Part shown: piece by piece, positions 44,325 through 53,879 of the stretch
How the letters are laid out: every line of letters starts with the position of its first letter
Numbering within the stretch: the first letter of the stretch is position 1
Assembly: GCF_025421775.1 (NCBI RefSeq)
Contig: NZ_JAOEFX010000001.1
Span: forward strand, 620,001 to 684,000
Source of the DNA: Paenarthrobacter aurescens
GTDB lineage: Bacteria > Actinomycetota > Actinomycetes > Actinomycetales > Micrococcaceae
DNA length: 64,000 bases
Reading direction: 5' to 3'
The notes under the pieces: generated by a model
What the model saw: only the letters and a program-made list of their open reading frames with translations
Databases searched by the model: none
What the model was told of the DNA's origin: nothing
Position numbers and translations under genes: made by a program

Positions 44325-44753
44325 CTACTTCGAGAGTGCCTCCTCCAACCAGGACCTCAACACCGGCGCGGGAGCCGCGCCGGCCTGCCTCGCCACGATT
44401 TTTCCGTCAACGATGACCATCAACGTCGGCACCGCCTGGATGGCGAACCTGGCAGAGAGCTGCGGCGAGTGATCCACATCGACCTTCACGAGTTTGATGT
44501 GACCGGCGCGTTCGTGTGCCAGTTGGTCGAGCACGGGGCTCACCATCCGGCAGGGTCCGCACCACACAGCCCAAAAGTCCACCAATACCGGAACCCCGGG
44601 CTGTTCCGCGATGGCACTAAAGTCTTCGTCGCTGGCTTCAACCACCCAGGGCAGCTCCTTGTGACAGCTCCCGCAGCGCGGGCGGCCGTCGGCGGCGGCC
44701 GGAACACGGTTCGACTTGCCGCAGTGAGGACATTTGATGATGGCTTTATTCAT
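44325..44753 (-). CDS. trxC: Thioredoxin 2 type (N-terminal zinc finger)
   Basis: A 142-residue oxidoreductase. Residues 1-35 form a zinc ribbon (CPHCGK and CGSCHK), followed by a thioredoxin fold with the active site [19 protein letters not shown] near 60-78 and the cis-Pro in QAVPTLMV. It reduces disulfides, often under oxidative stress, and the zinc ribbon adds redox-controlled metal binding. Its ATG overlaps the clpB stop (ATGA), so it is the last gene of the chaperone operon; thioredoxin of this class in a ClpB operon suggests joint repair of oxidised aggregates. Confidence 0.92.
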   Translation of the reverse strand: MNKAIIKCPHCGKSNRVPAAADGRPRCGSCHKELPWVVEASDEDFSAIAEQPGVPVLVDFWAVWCGPCRMVSPVLDQLAHERAGHIKLVKVDVDHSPQLSARFAIQAVPTLMVIVDGKIVARQAGAAPAPVLRSWLEEALSK

Positions 44754-47386
44754 GTGATTGAGGCCTCCGTGAGCTCCGTAGTGCTGTATTCAACCACGAG
44801 TTCGCCTCCGGACACGGTCACACTAACCACTCCGCCCTCGGCAATGCTGCCTCTCAGCAGGGCCCGACCGACCTGCGTTTCGACGACATGGGAAATGAAG
44901 CGGCGCAGCGGCCGGGCTCCGTAGACCGGATCGAAGCCCCGCTCAGCAATCAGAAGGCGTGCTTCTTCGGCCAGGTGCAGCTCAATTTGCTGCTCGGCCA
45001 GGCGCTGCCGCAGCTGCTGGAACAGCAAATCAACGATTCGTTCGATTTGTGGCAGTCCCAAGGGTGCGAACAAGACTGTGTCGTCGACGCGGTTAAGGAA
45101 CTCGGGTCGGAAATGAGCCCTGAGTTCACCCATTACCATGCCGCGCGCGTCCTCGGTGATAGTCCCACCTTCGGCCGAGCCTTCCAAAAGATACTGGGAG
45201 CCGATATTGGAGGTCATGATGATGACAGTGTTGCGGAAATCGACGGTCCGGCCCTGCGAGTCCGTAATCCGTCCGTCGTCGAGGACCTGCAGCAGCGTGT
45301 TGAAGATGTCCGGATGGGCCTTTTCCACCTCGTCGAACAGCACCACCGAATATGGCTTCCGGCGCACCGCTTCCGTGAGCTGCCCTCCTTCGTCGTAGCC
45401 AATGTAACCGGGGGGCGCCCCCAGCAGGCGGCTCACTGTGTGGCGCTCCTGATACTCGCTCATGTCCAGCCGGATCATTGCGCTCTCGCTGTCGAACAGC
45501 GAGGCAGCCAATGCCTTGGCAAGCTCGGTCTTTCCGACGCCCGTGGGGCCGAGAAAGATGAAGGAGCCGATGGGCCGGCGGGGATCCCGGATACCGGAGC
45601 GGGCCCGGATGATGGCATCCGACACCGCGTTGATCGCTTCTTCTTGTCCGACGACACGGGCACGCAGGATTTCATCCAGGTGCAGGACCTTTTCGCGTTC
45701 GCCTTGCTTCAGCCGGGCGACCGGAATCCCGGTCCAGGCCGCCACGATGTCAGCGATCTCATCCTCGGTCACCACCTCGCGGAGCAAGCGCTTTTCACCC
45801 TGTTTCGCAGTCAGTCGTTCTTCTTCGGCAGCCAGCCGCCGTTCGAGGTCGGCAAGCCGGCCGTAGCGTAGCTCCGCCGCCAGGTTGAGGTCGTAGTTGC
45901 GCTCGGCTTCCTCAGCCTCCAGACGGACCCGCTCCAGGTCAGTACGAATTTCCTGCAGTTTGTGGATCGCTTGGCGCTCGGCTTCCCACTGGGCCCTCTT
46001 GGAGTCTGCTTCGCCGCGCAGGTCCGCCAATTCACGCCTCAATTCCGTGAGCCTCGTCTTGCTGGCCGGATCGGTTTCCTTGGCAAGTGCCGCCTCTTCG
46101 ATTTCGAGCCTCGTGACCTTCCTGGTGAGCTCGTCCAGCTCGGCCGGCATCGAGTCAATTTCCGTCCTGAGCCTGGCACACGCTTCATCCACGAGGTCAA
46201 TGGCCTTGTCTGGAAGAAACCGGTCGGTGATGTAACGGTGGGAAAGGGTGGCCGCAGCCACCAGGGCACTATCCTGGATCCGCACTCCGTGGAAAACCTC
46301 GAGCCGCTCCCGCAGACCTCGAAGGATGGAAATGGCGTCCTCGACATCGGGCTCCTCAACCGTGACCGGCTGGAAGCGGCGCTCCAATGCGGCGTCAGAC
46401 TCGATATGTTTGCGGTACTCGTCGAGCGTGGTGGCGCCAATCATATGCAGCTCCCCGCGTGCCAGCATGGGCTTGAGCATGTTGCCGGCGTCCATCGATC
46501 CTTCGGACGCGCCTGCACCGACGACGGTGTGTAGTTCGTCCACAAAAAGCAGGATCCTTCCTTCTGCCGCCAGCACCTCGGCCAGCACCGCTTTCAACCG
46601 CTCCTCGAATTCGCCACGGTACTTGGCACCGGCCACGAGGGCGCTCAGGTCCAGCGAGAATATGGTCTTGTTCTTCAGGCCTTCGGGCACATCCTGCCGG
46701 ACGATCCGCTGGGCCAGTCCCTCCACAATGGCGGTTTTGCCGACTCCAGGCTCGCCGATAAGCACCGGGTTATTCTTGGTCTTGCGTGAAAGAATCTGGA
46801 CGACCCGCCTGATTTCCGCGTCGCGGCCGATGACGGGATCCAGCTTTCCAGTACGCGCATCCGTCACCAGATCGCGGCCGTACTTCTCCAGCGCTTCGTA
46901 AGTTTGTTCCGGCGTTGCCGAGGTAACGCGCTGGTTTCCCCTGACCTGGGTCAGGACCGACAAGAATGCCTCGCGGGTGATGCCGTGTTCCGCCAGCACC
47001 CTGCCTGCCGCCGTGGACCGGCCTTCCTCCGCAAGCGCTACCAGCAGGTGTTCCACCGAGACATACTCGTCTTTGAGCCGTTTGGCTTCACGTTCAGCAG
47101 CATCAAGGAGTGTGCCAAGCCTGCGGCTGACGTACACCTGTCCGGGTGCTGCGCCAGGCCCCGTGACTTTAGGCTTCTTTTGCAGCTCGGTCTCGACCGC
47201 CCTGTTCAGCTCCTCAACGTCAATCTGCATGCCTGCGAGCAGTCGCGGGACCAGTCCCCCCTCCTGTTCCAGCAGGGCCGCAAGCAGGTGCTCCCCGTCG
47301 GTCTCGGTATGACCGTGTTGCTGGGCGATCCGCTGTGCCCCTGCCAAGGCCTCCTGCGACTTCTGGGTAAAGCTCTCCATGTTCAT
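44750..47386 (-). CDS. clpB: ClpB disaggregase
   Basis: An 878-residue AAA+ chaperone. In order: N domain (1-145), NBD1 with Walker A GEPGVGKT near 200, the coiled M domain (about 400-530), and NBD2 with GPTGVGKT near 600, plus the C-terminal domain. It pulls proteins out of aggregates together with DnaK. The M domain is complete, which separates ClpB from ClpA/ClpC. It overlaps the upstream CbpM-like gene and the thioredoxin gene by four bases each. Canonical actinobacterial clpB genes usually stand elsewhere, so this may be a second copy. Confidence 0.95.
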   Translation of the reverse strand: MNMESFTQKSQEALAGAQRIAQQHGHTETDGEHLLAALLEQEGGLVPRLLAGMQIDVEELNRAVETELQKKPKVTGPGAAPGQVYVSRRLGTLLDAAEREAKRLKDEYVSVEHLLVALAEEGRSTAAGRVLAEHGITREAFLSVLTQVRGNQRVTSATPEQTYEALEKYGRDLVTDARTGKLDPVIGRDAEIRRVVQILSRKTKNNPVLIGEPGVGKTAIVEGLAQRIVRQDVPEGLKNKTIFSLDLSALVAGAKYRGEFEERLKAVLAEVLAAEGRILLFVDELHTVVGAGASEGSMDAGNMLKPMLARGELHMIGATTLDEYRKHIESDAALERRFQPVTVEEPDVEDAISILRGLRERLEVFHGVRIQDSALVAAATLSHRYITDRFLPDKAIDLVDEACARLRTEIDSMPAELDELTRKVTRLEIEEAALAKETDPASKTRLTELRRELADLRGEADSKRAQWEAERQAIHKLQEIRTDLERVRLEAEEAERNYDLNLAAELRYGRLADLERRLAAEEERLTAKQGEKRLLREVVTEDEIADIVAAWTGIPVARLKQGEREKVLHLDEILRARVVGQEEAINAVSDAIIRARSGIRDPRRPIGSFIFLGPTGVGKTELAKALAASLFDSESAMIRLDMSEYQERHTVSRLLGAPPGYIGYDEGGQLTEAVRRKPYSVVLFDEVEKAHPDIFNTLLQVLDDGRITDSQGRTVDFRNTVIIMTSNIGSQYLLEGSAEGGTITEDARGMVMGELRAHFRPEFLNRVDDTVLFAPLGLPQIERIVDLLFQQLRQRLAEQQIELHLAEEARLLIAERGFDPVYGARPLRRFISHVVETQVGRALLRGSIAEGGVVSVTVSGGELVVEYSTTELTEASIT

Positions 47387-47700
47387 GGCGAAGCAGTCCT
47401 TTCCACATTCGCGATTTCAACCAAACGTCGTTCCAGCGTGTCCACCCTCGCCAGCAAATCCAGTACCAGCGGGATTGCCGCATAGTTGAGCGACAGCTCT
47501 GAATGCAGCCGCAGGACGCGCCCGATCATTTCCGGAGTCCGCGGACTGAACCAGGGCCCGCCCGGACCGCCGTCTCCCAGCGGCCGAACCAGATCCAGCT
47601 CCACGAACCTCATGACGACGTCGGAGTGGACACCGCTGCTGCGGGCCACCCCTTCGAGGCTCAGACGCCACGGATAGGCGAGTGGATATTCCCGGCTCAT
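47383..47700 (-). CDS. CbpM/MerR-like chaperone modulator
   Basis: A 105-residue protein with an N-terminal MerR-type HTH-like segment ([20 protein letters not shown] near 13-32) and a C-terminal helix that can pair ([17 protein letters not shown]). Such proteins beside a CbpA-type J protein act as CbpM, an inhibitor of the J protein; in actinobacteria the same slot is often filled by HspR, the repressor of dnaK. Either role is possible. The ATG overlaps the J-protein stop, and the stop overlaps clpB. Confidence 0.72.
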   Translation of the reverse strand: MSREYPLAYPWRLSLEGVARSSGVHSDVVMRFVELDLVRPLGDGGPGGPWFSPRTPEMIGRVLRLHSELSLNYAAIPLVLDLLARVDTLERRLVEIANVERTASP

Positions 47701-48638
47701 AGCAGCCCCTCCCTCGGGTGAAAATCGGACACGGCTGCAAGCTGCTCGTAGAGCTTGCGCACCTCACTACTCAACCGCGGGGGCACCATGACCCGGATTT
47801 CGGCGTAAAGGTTCCCCGGCTGGCCTTTCGGATCGGGCAGACCCTGCCCGCGAAGCCTCAGTCTGCGTCCGCTGGAAGACCCTTCGGGAACGGTCATGGT
47901 CACAGGCCCGGCGGGCGCGTTGACCTTGATCCTGGCCCCGAGCGCCGCCTCCGACGGCGTGACGGGAAGGTCGAAATGGATGTCCCGGCCTTTGAGGCGG
48001 TATCTCGTGTCCGGCTGAATGCTTACGGTCAGGAAGAGATCCCCCGGCCGGCCCCCATCTCGGCCACCGGCGCCCTCCCCCGCGAGTCGGATACGCTGCC
48101 CGTCCACCACACCGGGCGGCACGTCGACGTCGTAATTCCGCGTCTCGCCACCTGGCTCTGCCAGGCGAACCGTGCGCCGTCCGCCGCGGATTGCTTCTTC
48201 GAGCGTCAGCCGAAGCTCGGCCTTGTGGTCTGAGCCCGGCGCCGGACCCGCCCCCTGCTGACGGAACCAGCCACCCAGCAGGTCCTCCCAATCGACGTCC
48301 CCTCCCATGTCGACATGGGCGCCGCCGTACGCGCCGCGTCCCGGGCGCGGGCCTGGGCGCGGACCACCGGAACCCCGCCCCGTGCCGCTGCCCTCCGAAT
48401 CAACACCGCGACCGGCATATTGCCGGTAGTCCGCGCCGAACCGGTCATAGCGCGCCCTGGTTTCCGGATCTGACAAAGTATCGTAGGCCTCGCCGATCTC
48501 CTTGAATTTGTCCGCAGCATCAGGCTCCCGGTTGACGTCCGGATGGTATTTTCTTGCCAGTTTGCGGTAAGCCCGCTGGATTGCGTCCGGCTTCGCCGTG
48601 CGAGGGACGCCGAGCACTGAGTAGTGATCCTTAGCCAC
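47697..48638 (-). CDS. CbpA-type DnaJ co-chaperone without zinc finger
   Basis: A 313-residue J-domain protein: residues 1-70 hold the J domain (YRKLARKYHPDVNREPDAAD, HPD intact), then a Gly/Arg-rich linker and the two-part C-terminal client-binding domain. The cysteine-rich zinc-finger region of type I DnaJ is absent, which makes it type II (CbpA-like) and a partner of this DnaK. GTG start at 48638 overlapping the grpE stop by eight bases. It stimulates DnaK ATPase activity. Confidence 0.9.
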   Translation of the reverse strand: MAKDHYSVLGVPRTAKPDAIQRAYRKLARKYHPDVNREPDAADKFKEIGEAYDTLSDPETRARYDRFGADYRQYAGRGVDSEGSGTGRGSGGPRPGPRPGRGAYGGAHVDMGGDVDWEDLLGGWFRQQGAGPAPGSDHKAELRLTLEEAIRGGRRTVRLAEPGGETRNYDVDVPPGVVDGQRIRLAGEGAGGRDGGRPGDLFLTVSIQPDTRYRLKGRDIHFDLPVTPSEAALGARIKVNAPAGPVTMTVPEGSSSGRRLRLRGQGLPDPKGQPGNLYAEIRVMVPPRLSSEVRKLYEQLAAVSDFHPREGLL

Positions 48639-49173
48639 GATCAGCGTTCACCGCCCGGCTCACGACGACGGCGGCGGGCCTGAGGACGGTATCCGTCCCG
48701 CCGTAGCCAGGGCGCAGGACGGTGATCACTGTCCCGGGAGGAACGTCGTCCGTCTCCGATACGCTGACCACCTCGTGAATCCGGGGGTCGAAGGGGACGT
48801 TCTCACCGTCGATCCGGGGGTACCCGAGGCGGGCCAGGATATCGATGGCCTGGGAACGGATCGCATCCAGGCCATCGACGAGGGGGTCCCCGGCAGAGGG
48901 GGCATGAGTGAGGGCGAGTTCCAGATTGTCCAAGACAGGCAGCCACAGCAGCGAGACCGCTGCGCGTTCCTGTGCCCTTAGCTGTGAGGCCTCCCTGGCG
49001 GCGCGTTTTCGGATATTGTCTGCGTCAGCCAGCGCGCGGCGCCAAAGATCCTCCATTTTGGCCAGCGCTTCCACCGATGCCCCAGGCTTGGTTTCCGTTA
49101 CGCCGGCTGCAGCGGCCTCTGTTCCATCACTTCCCTGATCGGCGTGCCCAGCCGGCCCTGCGTGGTCGCTCAT
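48631..49173 (-). CDS. grpE: GrpE nucleotide exchange factor
   Basis: A 180-residue protein with a disordered acidic N terminus, a helical coiled coil (LWRRALADADNIRKRAAREA near 44-63) and a beta C-terminal domain ending GTVITVLRPGYGGTDTVLRP. It releases ADP from DnaK. It begins eight bases after dnaK and overlaps the J-protein gene. Shorter N-terminally than the typical main GrpE, in line with a paralogous operon. Confidence 0.93.
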   Translation of the reverse strand: MSDHAGPAGHADQGSDGTEAAAAGVTETKPGASVEALAKMEDLWRRALADADNIRKRAAREASQLRAQERAAVSLLWLPVLDNLELALTHAPSAGDPLVDGLDAIRSQAIDILARLGYPRIDGENVPFDPRIHEVVSVSETDDVPPGTVITVLRPGYGGTDTVLRPAAVVVSRAVNADRG

Positions 49174-49181
49174 GGCCGTAC

Positions 49182-51080
49182 CTAGCCACGATCGAATTCT
49201 GCATCGACAATGTCATCGTCGTCCACACTGTCAGAAGTCCCAGGCTGAGACACGGGTCCCGCGCCCGCCCCTGCACTGGCCCCTGACGCTGCCGAGGCAC
49301 TCAAGGCCGACTGCAGCTGCTGGAGCTCGGAAATCAGTTCCCTCGCCGCGCCAACGTCCGCCTGGTTGCTAACGGCGTCCCGCGCCTGACCAACCAGTAG
49401 TTCAGCCCGGGCCTTGTCGTGCACCGGGACAGCATCACCAAGTTCATTGACGGCCCGCTCAACTCGATAGGCCACCGCGTCGAGTTCATTCAGGGTGTCA
49501 ATGCGCTCCCGATTCTGCACATCCTCGCTCCTGTGGGACTCGGCCTCGGCAATCATTCGCTCGACTTCCTTGGCATCGAGGTTGGATCCTTCACTGATCG
49601 TGATGCCCTGTTCCTTGCCTGTGTCTTTATCGCGGGCTGTGACGTTGAGAATGCCGTTTGCGTCGACGTCGAACGTGACCTCAACCTGCGGTTCGCCGCG
49701 AGGCGCCGGCCGGATATCGGTTAGCTGGAACCGGCCCAAAACCCGATTATCCGCAGCCAGTTCCCGCTCCCCCTGCAGGACCACTACGTCCACGGCGGGC
49801 TGGTTATCATCGGCGGTGGAGAACACTTCGCTTCGCCGTGCGGGGATGGTTGTGTTGCGCTCGATGATCTTTGTCATGACACCGCCGCGGGTCTCGACCC
49901 CGAGGGAAAGCGGCACAACATCCAACAGCAAGACATCCGAGACTTCGCCTTTGAGAACTCCGGCCTGAATCGCCGCACCGATGGCCACGACTTCGTCCGG
50001 ATTGACGCTCATGTTCGGATCTTTTCCGCCGGTCAGGCGGCGGACCACATTTTGTACCGCCGGAATACGGGTGGAGCCGCCCACCAAAATCACTTCATCG
50101 ATGTCGTTGGCGGTGACCTTGGCATCCGTCATCGCCTGTTTGACCGGATCCATGGTCCGTTCCACCAGGTCATGAGTAATGTCTTCAAACACTGAGCGCC
50201 GAACAGTGGTGGTCAGATGCTTGGGCCCCGCCGCGTCCGCAGTGACAAAGGGGAGGCTGACCTGCGTCTGCGTCACAGAGCTTAGCTCAACCTTTGCTTT
50301 CTCGGCCGCTTCGAACAGGCGTTGCAAAGCCTGCGCATCCGCACGCAGGTCAATGCCCTCCTGCTTCTGGAAATCATCGGCCAAGTAATCAACAAGGCGG
50401 CGGTCGAAATCGTCCCCGCCAAGGTGCGTGTCGCCCGCCGTCGAACGGACCTCCACAACGCCGTCGCCGACGTCCAGCAGGCTCACGTCAAAGGTTCCTC
50501 CGCCCAGGTCGAAAACCAGAACCGTCTCATGCTGACGTTTGTCGATGCCATAGGCCAGGGCGGCTGCAGTAGGTTCATTAATAATCCGCAGGACTTCCAA
50601 CCCCGCGATTCTGCCAGCGTCCTTGGTGGCGGTGCGCTGTGCATCGTTGAAGTACGCAGGAACCGTAATGACTGCTTCCGTTATCTTCTCGCCCAGTTGC
50701 TTCGCGGCGTCGTCCACCAGCTTACGAAGAACGAGCGCACTCACTTCCTCAGGTGCCACCTTCTTACCCTGCACCTGGAAACGCGCCACACCGTTGTCGT
50801 CCGCCACGACGTCGAAACTCACTGCCTTGGCCTCATCAGTGATCTCATCATTGTGACGGCCGATAAATCGCTTGGCCGACGTGATGGTTCCCTTGGGGTT
50901 GAGGATCGCCTGCCGGCGGGCCAGTTGCCCCACGAGCCGTTCCCCGCTGTCGGTGTAAGCCACAACTGACGGGGTTGTCCGCGCTCCTTCCGCGTTGGGA
51001 ATGACGCGCGCCTCCCCGCCTTCCCAGACAGCGATCACCGAGTTGGTTGTTCCGAGATCAATTCCTACTGCCTTGCCCAT
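49182..51080 (-). CDS. dnaK: Hsp70 chaperone DnaK
   Basis: A 632-residue Hsp70. The ATPase domain shows [14 protein letters not shown] at the start, [17 protein letters not shown] near 195 and [13 protein letters not shown] near 330; the substrate domain follows, and the lid ends in a short acidic [16 protein letters not shown] tail. Slightly longer than the usual actinobacterial DnaK and with a different tail, so a second copy is plausible. First gene of the operon; ATG behind GGAGTGAG. An inverted repeat resembling an HspR site is 85-100 bases upstream. Confidence 0.96.
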   Translation of the reverse strand: MGKAVGIDLGTTNSVIAVWEGGEARVIPNAEGARTTPSVVAYTDSGERLVGQLARRQAILNPKGTITSAKRFIGRHNDEITDEAKAVSFDVVADDNGVARFQVQGKKVAPEEVSALVLRKLVDDAAKQLGEKITEAVITVPAYFNDAQRTATKDAGRIAGLEVLRIINEPTAAALAYGIDKRQHETVLVFDLGGGTFDVSLLDVGDGVVEVRSTAGDTHLGGDDFDRRLVDYLADDFQKQEGIDLRADAQALQRLFEAAEKAKVELSSVTQTQVSLPFVTADAAGPKHLTTTVRRSVFEDITHDLVERTMDPVKQAMTDAKVTANDIDEVILVGGSTRIPAVQNVVRRLTGGKDPNMSVNPDEVVAIGAAIQAGVLKGEVSDVLLLDVVPLSLGVETRGGVMTKIIERNTTIPARRSEVFSTADDNQPAVDVVVLQGERELAADNRVLGRFQLTDIRPAPRGEPQVEVTFDVDANGILNVTARDKDTGKEQGITISEGSNLDAKEVERMIAEAESHRSEDVQNRERIDTLNELDAVAYRVERAVNELGDAVPVHDKARAELLVGQARDAVSNQADVGAARELISELQQLQSALSASAASGASAGAGAGPVSQPGTSDSVDDDDIVDAEFDRG

Positions 51081-51164
51081 GACTCACTCCGGTCCTGGAG
51101 GACGCGACCGGCCCTGCGACGACGTCCGCCCGAGGTTGCACCACATGAGGTACGCCTTTGCCGC

Positions 51165-51182
51165 TGAGCCAAAGTGCTCAAG
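51165..51182. promoter_or_regulatory. HAIR-like inverted repeat upstream of dnaK
   Basis: TGAGC-CAAAGT-GCTCA (51165-51180) extends on the right to GCTCAAG, one base from the HspR half-site ACTCAAG; consensus HAIR is CTTGAGT-N7-ACTCAAG. Here the spacer is six and the left half is poor, so HspR control is only suggested. Confidence 0.35.
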
Positions 51183-51389
51183 GGACTCATGGTTTTGTCA
51201 TGCAGTCTTGTGAGGTTGAGTCTGGCCCCTAGGACGGGAGTGCCGCATGGCCCTGTGAGGTCAGAAATGCTCCAGCGAATTGACCTGACAGGCGAAGGCT
51301 CCACGGGCGTGAACTCGAAGGCACTGTGATAGTTGAGGAGCGTCCACCTCATGGCCGGACCGCGTGTGGTCTGCAAGCGCGTGAACCAC

Positions 51390-51418
51390 TTGACAGGCAG
51401 TTGAGCCGGGTCTAGTAC
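51390..51418 (+). promoter_or_regulatory. Sigma-A-type promoter before the UBP-finger gene
   Basis: TTGACA (51390-51395), 17 bases, then TAGTAC (51413-51418): near-consensus spacing and hexamers, about 130 bases before the UBP-finger gene start. The remaining 470-base divergent gap also has TGAGG-N8-CCTCA at 51334-51351. Confidence 0.6.
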
Positions 51419-51548
51419 TGGGCTATATCTGGTGCACCCCGCTCGCCGGGCCGGATGGTAGCCACACCATCGGTCAGTGCCTACTTAACATCAATGTTGG
51501 CGGTCACGGCAGGGTCGGCTCCATGGAATAACCAACATAGGAGCCCGC

Positions 51549-51812
51549 ATGAGTACACTGATTCCCGACCCGCACCTCTTGCAGATTCATCCGGTCACGG
51601 TGCGCACACCGCAAGGCTGCGAGGAATGTCTGCTACTGGGTACTCCTTGGGTTCATTTACGACTATGTCTATCCTGCGGCCATGTGGGTTGTTGCGATTC
51701 CTCACCCATGCGCCACGCCCGGGCCCACGCCACTGAGTTGCATCCGATCGTTCGTTCCTTGGAGCCCGGCGAAAACTGGCGTTGGTGCTATCCCCATGAG
51801 GCATTTGTCTAA
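51549..51812 (+). CDS. UBP-type zinc finger protein
   Basis: An 87-residue protein that is almost entirely a UBP-type zinc finger: CEEC near 24-27, CLSCGHVGCCD near 40-50 and conserved His residues in HARAHATELHPIV. In eukaryotes this finger binds the free ubiquitin C terminus; the bacterial versions have no known ligand. AGGAGCCCGC precedes the ATG. It lies 24 bases before a CNB/FAD oxidoreductase, a pairing that recurs in actinobacteria as I recall, so the two likely function together. Confidence 0.85.
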   Translation: MSTLIPDPHLLQIHPVTVRTPQGCEECLLLGTPWVHLRLCLSCGHVGCCDSSPMRHARAHATELHPIVRSLEPGENWRWCYPHEAFV

Positions 51813-51836
51813 GAAATCGACGGGTGTGCTCAGCTG

Positions 51837-53576
51837 ATGCAGCCTTCTGCAGACTCTTCGCCGGCCGAAACACCGGATGTCTCAGGCGCCTATCCGCGAC
51901 TGAGCAAAGCCCAGATCGAATTGCTGGACCGTGTGGGGACCAAAAGGGCAACAACCGCGGGGGAAGTCCTCACGCACGAGGGCGACGCGGGCGAATATTT
52001 CTTCGTCATACTGCAAGGCACGGTACTGGTTGTGGAAGGGCTGCCTGACGTTCACGGCGGACAACCCGCAGAGCTCGGCCCGGACACCCGAATCCTCGAA
52101 GTCCACGGTCCGGGGCGGTTCCTCGGTGAATTGGGCTTGGTGGAGGGGCAACCGGCCTTTGTCAGCAGTGTGTCCGCCGAAGCTTCCGAGGTGCTCCAGA
52201 TCAGCGGGGATGATCTGCGCCGTGTGGTTCTGACTGACGCAGCGGTGGGCGAGACCATCCTGCGTGCGTACCTCCAGCGCCGAATCCTGCTGATCGGCGC
52301 TGGCGCGGGGATCCGGATTGTTGGCTCCCGCTTCAGCCGGGACACACTTCGCCTCCTGGAGTTTTCAGCATCCAATCGCTTGCCTCACCGGCTGGTTGAT
52401 CTGGAGAACGACCGCCAAGCACAGGCCATCGTGGACAGGGCCGGTATCCTCGCAGGTGACCTTCCCGCAGTGGTGCTGAATGCTTCGCAAATTCTCAGGA
52501 ACCCCTCAAATGCAGACCTGGCACTCGCCACGGGCCTGCGAGCTGTCAAAGAACATTCGACCACCTACGATCTCATGGTGCTCGGGGCTGGTCCGGCCGG
52601 CCTGGCAGCCGCCGTCTACGCAGCGTCCGACGGATTGTCCGTCGTCCTTAAAGAAGCCGTCGGGCTGGGCGGGCAGGCCGGTACATCGCCGCGGATCGAA
52701 AACTTTCTCGGCTTCCCCGCCGGCATCTCCGGCGGAGAACTCACGGAAAGGGCGATCCTTCAGGCCCGCAAGTTCGGGGTCCAGATCAACGTCGCTTGCT
52801 GGGCACGCACCATTGAGTTGAGGGACGGTGAGTTCCGCGCGGAGTTTAACGGCAGCGGCCCTGCCTCCTCTCGGGCAACGCTGCTGGCAACCGGGGTCCG
52901 GTACCGCAGGCTACCAATCCCTGGGCTGGAGGAACTGGAAGGAAACAGCGTCTTCTACGCGGCCACTGTCCACGAAGCCAGGCTCTGCGGATCGCAGCCA
53001 GTGACCGTCGTCGGCGGGGGAAACTCCGCCGGGCAGGCCGCGCTTTTCCTGGCCGGCACCGGAGCAGCAGTACGACTGGTAGTGCGCGGGGCGGACCTCC
53101 GCGCGGATATGTCGCGGTACCTCGCGGAACGCATCGAAGGGCAACCCGCCATAACGGTACTGCTGGGGGCCACCATCGTGGGCGTCAGTGGTTCAGGCGC
53201 GCTTGAACGGATCGTCGTCGACCTGCGGGCTACGGGTGAACAACGTATCTTCGCCTCCCGTTACCTCTTCATTTTCATCGGGGCTGTGCCCCACACAGAA
53301 TGGCTGCAAGGTACGCTCGCACTGGATGACCAGGGCTTCATTCTGACCGGGGCTGACCTTGAGGAGTTCCCTCCGGAGTTCAGCCATTTGGGACGCAGAA
53401 GACTGCCTCTGGAAACCAGCGTCCCCGGGATGTTCGCGGTGGGCGACGTTCGGCATGGATCGGTGAAACGCGTAACAGCTGCTGCCGGCGAAGGTTCGAC
53501 AGCCGTCGCAATGGTCCACGAGCACCTGCGCAGCCTCCGTGGTGGACCGCTTGGCACGCCAACGGGAACAGCTTAA
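51837..53576 (+). CDS. Cyclic-nucleotide-binding-domain FAD oxidoreductase, TrxR-like
   Basis: A 579-residue fusion. Residues 20-150 are a cyclic nucleotide-binding-like domain (GEVLTHEGDAGEYFFVILQG, then GPGRFLGELGLVEG). Residues 160-235 look like a glutaredoxin-like fold. Residues 245-570 are a low-molecular-weight thioredoxin-reductase core with LMVLGAGPAGLAAAVYAASD, VTVVGGGNSAGQAALFLAG and FAVGDVRHGSVKRVTAAAG. The CxxC redox pair of TrxR (normally CATCDG) is replaced by AATVHEA, and the middle domain also lacks CxxC, so this is not a classical thioredoxin reductase. Physiological electron acceptor unknown. Confidence 0.85.
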   Translation: MQPSADSSPAETPDVSGAYPRLSKAQIELLDRVGTKRATTAGEVLTHEGDAGEYFFVILQGTVLVVEGLPDVHGGQPAELGPDTRILEVHGPGRFLGELGLVEGQPAFVSSVSAEASEVLQISGDDLRRVVLTDAAVGETILRAYLQRRILLIGAGAGIRIVGSRFSRDTLRLLEFSASNRLPHRLVDLENDRQAQAIVDRAGILAGDLPAVVLNASQILRNPSNADLALATGLRAVKEHSTTYDLMVLGAGPAGLAAAVYAASDGLSVVLKEAVGLGGQAGTSPRIENFLGFPAGISGGELTERAILQARKFGVQINVACWARTIELRDGEFRAEFNGSGPASSRATLLATGVRYRRLPIPGLEELEGNSVFYAATVHEARLCGSQPVTVVGGGNSAGQAALFLAGTGAAVRLVVRGADLRADMSRYLAERIEGQPAITVLLGATIVGVSGSGALERIVVDLRATGEQRIFASRYLFIFIGAVPHTEWLQGTLALDDQGFILTGADLEEFPPEFSHLGRRRLPLETSVPGMFAVGDVRHGSVKRVTAAAGEGSTAVAMVHEHLRSLRGGPLGTPTGTA

Positions 53577-53879
53577 CAACCGCCGCGTACAGGCGTAGTT
53601 TGGGTCCTAGGACGTCGATTCAGTCCGTGCCGCAATGCCGTGGAGTCGGCTGCGTCGGCATGAGGATGAAAAACGGCATGCCGGCCAAATACGGCGCTGG
53701 ATAGCCCGCGTCGATGACTCGTGTTCAGGAGGTGTTCCGAGGCCCCGAGATCGTCGATTTCTTGTTCCCCGTGACGGAGACAAACGGCCTCGCCGGGTCG
53801 TGATAACTCAGAGCTACAGTTACCGTCTGCCCGGTCATGTATTGCAGCAGACTTCCCACTGGACGGAGCGAGGATTCAA
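53577..53879. other. 303-base gap before the PucR gene
   Basis: No reading frame with convincing coding character is visible; it presumably holds the PucR promoter. Confidence 0.4.

Noticed and set aside
51334..51351. TGAGG-N8-CCTCA as an HspR (HAIR) site
   Set aside because: Too far from the CTTGAGT-N7-ACTCAAG consensus; the element at 51165 is closer though still weak.
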